From: Actinomycetes bacterium
Lineage (GTDB): Bacteria > Actinomycetota > Aquicultoria > Aquicultorales > Aquicultoraceae
Assembly (NCBI GenBank): GCA_021794835.1
Contig: JAJYQA010000041.1
Location: 32,408-96,407, forward strand
Length of the DNA stretch: 64,000 nucleotides
Direction of reading: 5' to 3'
The first letter of the stretch is position 1; each line of letters begins with the position of its first letter. Under the pieces are notes generated by a model. It did not search any database. It was given only the letters and a program-made list of their open reading frames with translations, and had not been told where the DNA came from. Below, piece after piece: positions 62,729 to 64,000 of this stretch. The position numbers and the translations under genes were made by a program.

Positions 62729-63751
62729 TTATATCGCTTCATGCCCCTTCATGCCCTTAGGTTCTTCATATAGATTAAGCTTTTCCCTTACGTCTTTAAT
62801 GGTTGCCCTGCATATCGGCCTTACCTGGTGAAGACCCTCACGCAGGACTTCATCGACAACCCCAGGCTCTTTCTCAAGCTGGGTGCGTTTCTCTCTAAAG
62901 TCCGCAAGCGACTCGACTATCCTATCCGCGAGTTCACGCTTGCAATCCATACACCCCCAGGCTGCCTCGCGGCACTTCCTCTCAATCTCAACAAGATCTT
63001 CTGTAGGTGTATAGGCCTGCATGGTCGGGAAGACAACCATGCAGGCCTCCGGGTTGCCCACGTCGGTCTTCTTCATTCTTGCCGGATCGGTTACCATCTG
63101 GTTTACCTTCTGCCTTATGATATCCGGCTCGTCTGATAGATATATCGCATTGCCGTAGCTCTTACTCATCTTTCGTCCGTCAATACCAAGTAGCCTCTTT
63201 ACCGAAGACAGCAATGCCTGCGGCTCAGCAAAGTAAGCTCCGTAGAGATAGTTAAACCTGCGGACGATCTCCCTTCCGAGCTCAAGATGCGGAAGCTGAT
63301 CTTCGCCAACCGGCACAAGCTCTCCCCTTGGCAGGATTATATCCGCAGCCTGCAAAATCGGATAACTCAAAAAACCGGCGGTCCGTATTTCTTTGTCCGC
63401 CATCTCCTGCAATATCTCTTTATATGTAGGGTTTCGCTCAAGCCAGGATACCGGTATTATCATTGTTAGATATAAAAATAGCTCGGCCACTTCCGGGATG
63501 TCCGACTGCTTGTAAATAAAGCACTTCTTCGGGTCGAGTCCTATAGCTAGCCAATCAATAACCATCTCCCGAGTGTCGTCAGCAATTCCTGCGACATCGT
63601 CGTATTTCGTTGTAAGCGCGTGCCAGTCCGCTACAAAGAAAAGACACTCGTACTCGTCTTGCAGGCTTACCCAGTTCTTTAGCGTACCAAAATAATGCCC
63701 AAGGTGAAGCCTTCCGGTCGGGCGCTGCCCGCTAACAACTCGTTTTGCCAA
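62729..63751 (-). CDS. trpS: tryptophanyl-tRNA synthetase
   Basis: TrpS charges tRNA-Trp. The 340-residue class I enzyme has VVSGQRPTGRLHLGHYFGTL with the HIGH-type HLGH motif, the ATP-binding VGEDQLPHLELGREI and the KMSKS motif in GRKMSKSYGNAI. The start is TTG 63751, eleven bases after AAGGAG; a stop codon lies three codons upstream, and no ATG or GTG is in frame. No T-box leader was found upstream. Its last residues KGMKGHEAI adjoin a word repeat. Confidence 0.95.
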   Translation of the reverse strand: MAKRVVSGQRPTGRLHLGHYFGTLKNWVSLQDEYECLFFVADWHALTTKYDDVAGIADDTREMVIDWLAIGLDPKKCFIYKQSDIPEVAELFLYLTMIIPVSWLERNPTYKEILQEMADKEIRTAGFLSYPILQAADIILPRGELVPVGEDQLPHLELGREIVRRFNYLYGAYFAEPQALLSSVKRLLGIDGRKMSKSYGNAIYLSDEPDIIRQKVNQMVTDPARMKKTDVGNPEACMVVFPTMQAYTPTEDLVEIERKCREAAWGCMDCKRELADRIVESLADFREKRTQLEKEPGVVDEVLREGLHQVRPICRATIKDVREKLNLYEEPKGMKGHEAI

Positions 63752-63888
63752 GCAACATCAGTCTCCTTTTGTTAAGCTATCAGCTCTTCTAAAGATTTAA
63801 GGCTGAGTGCTAAGTGCTGATCGCTTAGAATTATACAAGAATTTATAACCATGGAGAACATCCTACATAAACGTGTTACTGTCAACGT
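63752..63888 (-). promoter_or_regulatory. trpS leader and candidate promoters
   Basis: On the minus strand TTGACA (63885-63880) lies ahead of GATGTT at 17 bases, and a perfect TATAAT (63835-63830) lies nearer the gene without a good -35. A GCTGAGTGCTAAGTGCTGATC word occupies 63802-63822. The T-box consensus GGTGGTACCGCG is absent. Confidence 0.4.
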
Positions 63889-64000
63889 TTAGTAGGAACA
63901 TCTCGTCTCGTGCTTATGCGAGTGCCCCCAATCCAGCAATACCGCGCAGAGCAGCAACCCAGGGACGACTGCCATGAGGCCCGGTAAGTGCTGGCAGAGA
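63889..64000 (-). CDS. possible C-terminal end of a membrane protein (truncated by window)
   Basis: The minus-strand frame from 64000 to TAA at 63889 is open for 36 codons and reads LPGLMAVVPGLLLCAVLLDW followed by a His-rich tail GHSHKHETRCSY. A hydrophobic helix then a charged tail looks protein-like. This stretch is visibly richer in G and C than its surroundings. Two other frames are partly open as well, so the call is weak and no family is recognised. Confidence 0.3.
   Translation of the reverse strand, partial: LCQHLPGLMAVVPGLLLCAVLLDWGHSHKHETRCSY

Noticed and set aside
63752..64000. T-box leader for trpS
   Set aside because: The gap is long enough, but the antiterminator consensus GGTGGTACCGCG is missing on the minus strand and no terminator follows; CCGCG appears only once and in the wrong strand.

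Overview
The window reads as the chromosome of an anaerobic, cobalamin-making bacterium, most likely an early-branching, moderate-GC member of the Actinomycetota. The main support is the order xer - WhiG-type sigma factor - rpsB - tsf - pyrH - frr - uppS - cdsA - dxr - rseP - ispG, which resembles the Streptomyces whiG-rpsB neighbourhood, and a ribosomal protein S2 with a long acidic tail. Anaerobic life is suggested by indolepyruvate:ferredoxin oxidoreductase, ferredoxin and the early-cobalt (cbi) route to B12. The phylum assignment is inference. There is no transposase, prophage, CRISPR array, rRNA or recognisable tRNA.

Layout. 1-2118: iorAB on the minus strand. 2271-4239: a small DUF2795-like gene, apt and a potassium channel with a TrkA-N domain. 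4553-7155: dihydrolipoamide dehydrogenase and a NifS-like cysteine desulfurase. 7258-10119: a metal-responsive ArsR/SmtB repressor with a clear promoter and operator, coupled to a P1B-type Zn/Cd/Pb ATPase. 10233-11096: ferredoxin and a family 2 glycosyltransferase. 11097-22899 (minus): proS, isoprenoid and phospholipid genes (ispG, dxr, uppS, cdsA), rseP, translation genes (frr, pyrH, tsf, rpsB), a WhiG-type sigma factor and a Xer recombinase. 22972-26331 (minus): yajC and the queuosine genes tgt, queA and queH. 26542-29068: a beta-lactamase-fold protein without its metal ligands, a trehalose-phosphatase-like gene and a GT4 glycosyltransferase. 29113-40463 (minus): gpsA, plsY, der, a PDZ/radical-SAM DUF512 protein, ispH, plsC, cmk, aroA, tyrA, aroF and hisC.

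40537-59172 is almost entirely cobalamin biosynthesis on the minus strand. Two transcription units each start with a sigma-70-like promoter, a cobalamin riboswitch and an intrinsic terminator. One drives cobT-cobS-cobC. The other drives cobU-cbiP-cbiB-cobO-pduX-cobD-cbiA-cbiXC-cbiD-cbiE-cbiL-cbiF-cbiG-cbiH-cbiJ. The two riboswitches match at 152 of 154 positions and lie in the same orientation 15.7 kb apart. Every anaerobic-branch step is represented except cbiT. An aldo/keto reductase sits on the opposite strand beside the first riboswitch. 59286-63751 holds rluB, an AI-2E-type exporter, scpB, scpA and trpS. The last 110 bases may hold the end of another minus-strand gene.

The least explained structure is a set of degenerate, low-complexity words that fill most gaps between genes, for example GAATTACGAATTTCG, AGGGTCCAGGGAC, AGAAACTAGAAAC, CCAGAATCCAGGAGCCAG and GATAGCTGATTGC. 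Many abut stop codons, and in three genes they appear to encode the last residues of the protein. Separately, four genes reach their expected N-terminus only at a non-canonical codon (ATA, ATT, ATC or CTG), in three of them just after a strong Shine-Dalgarno sequence.
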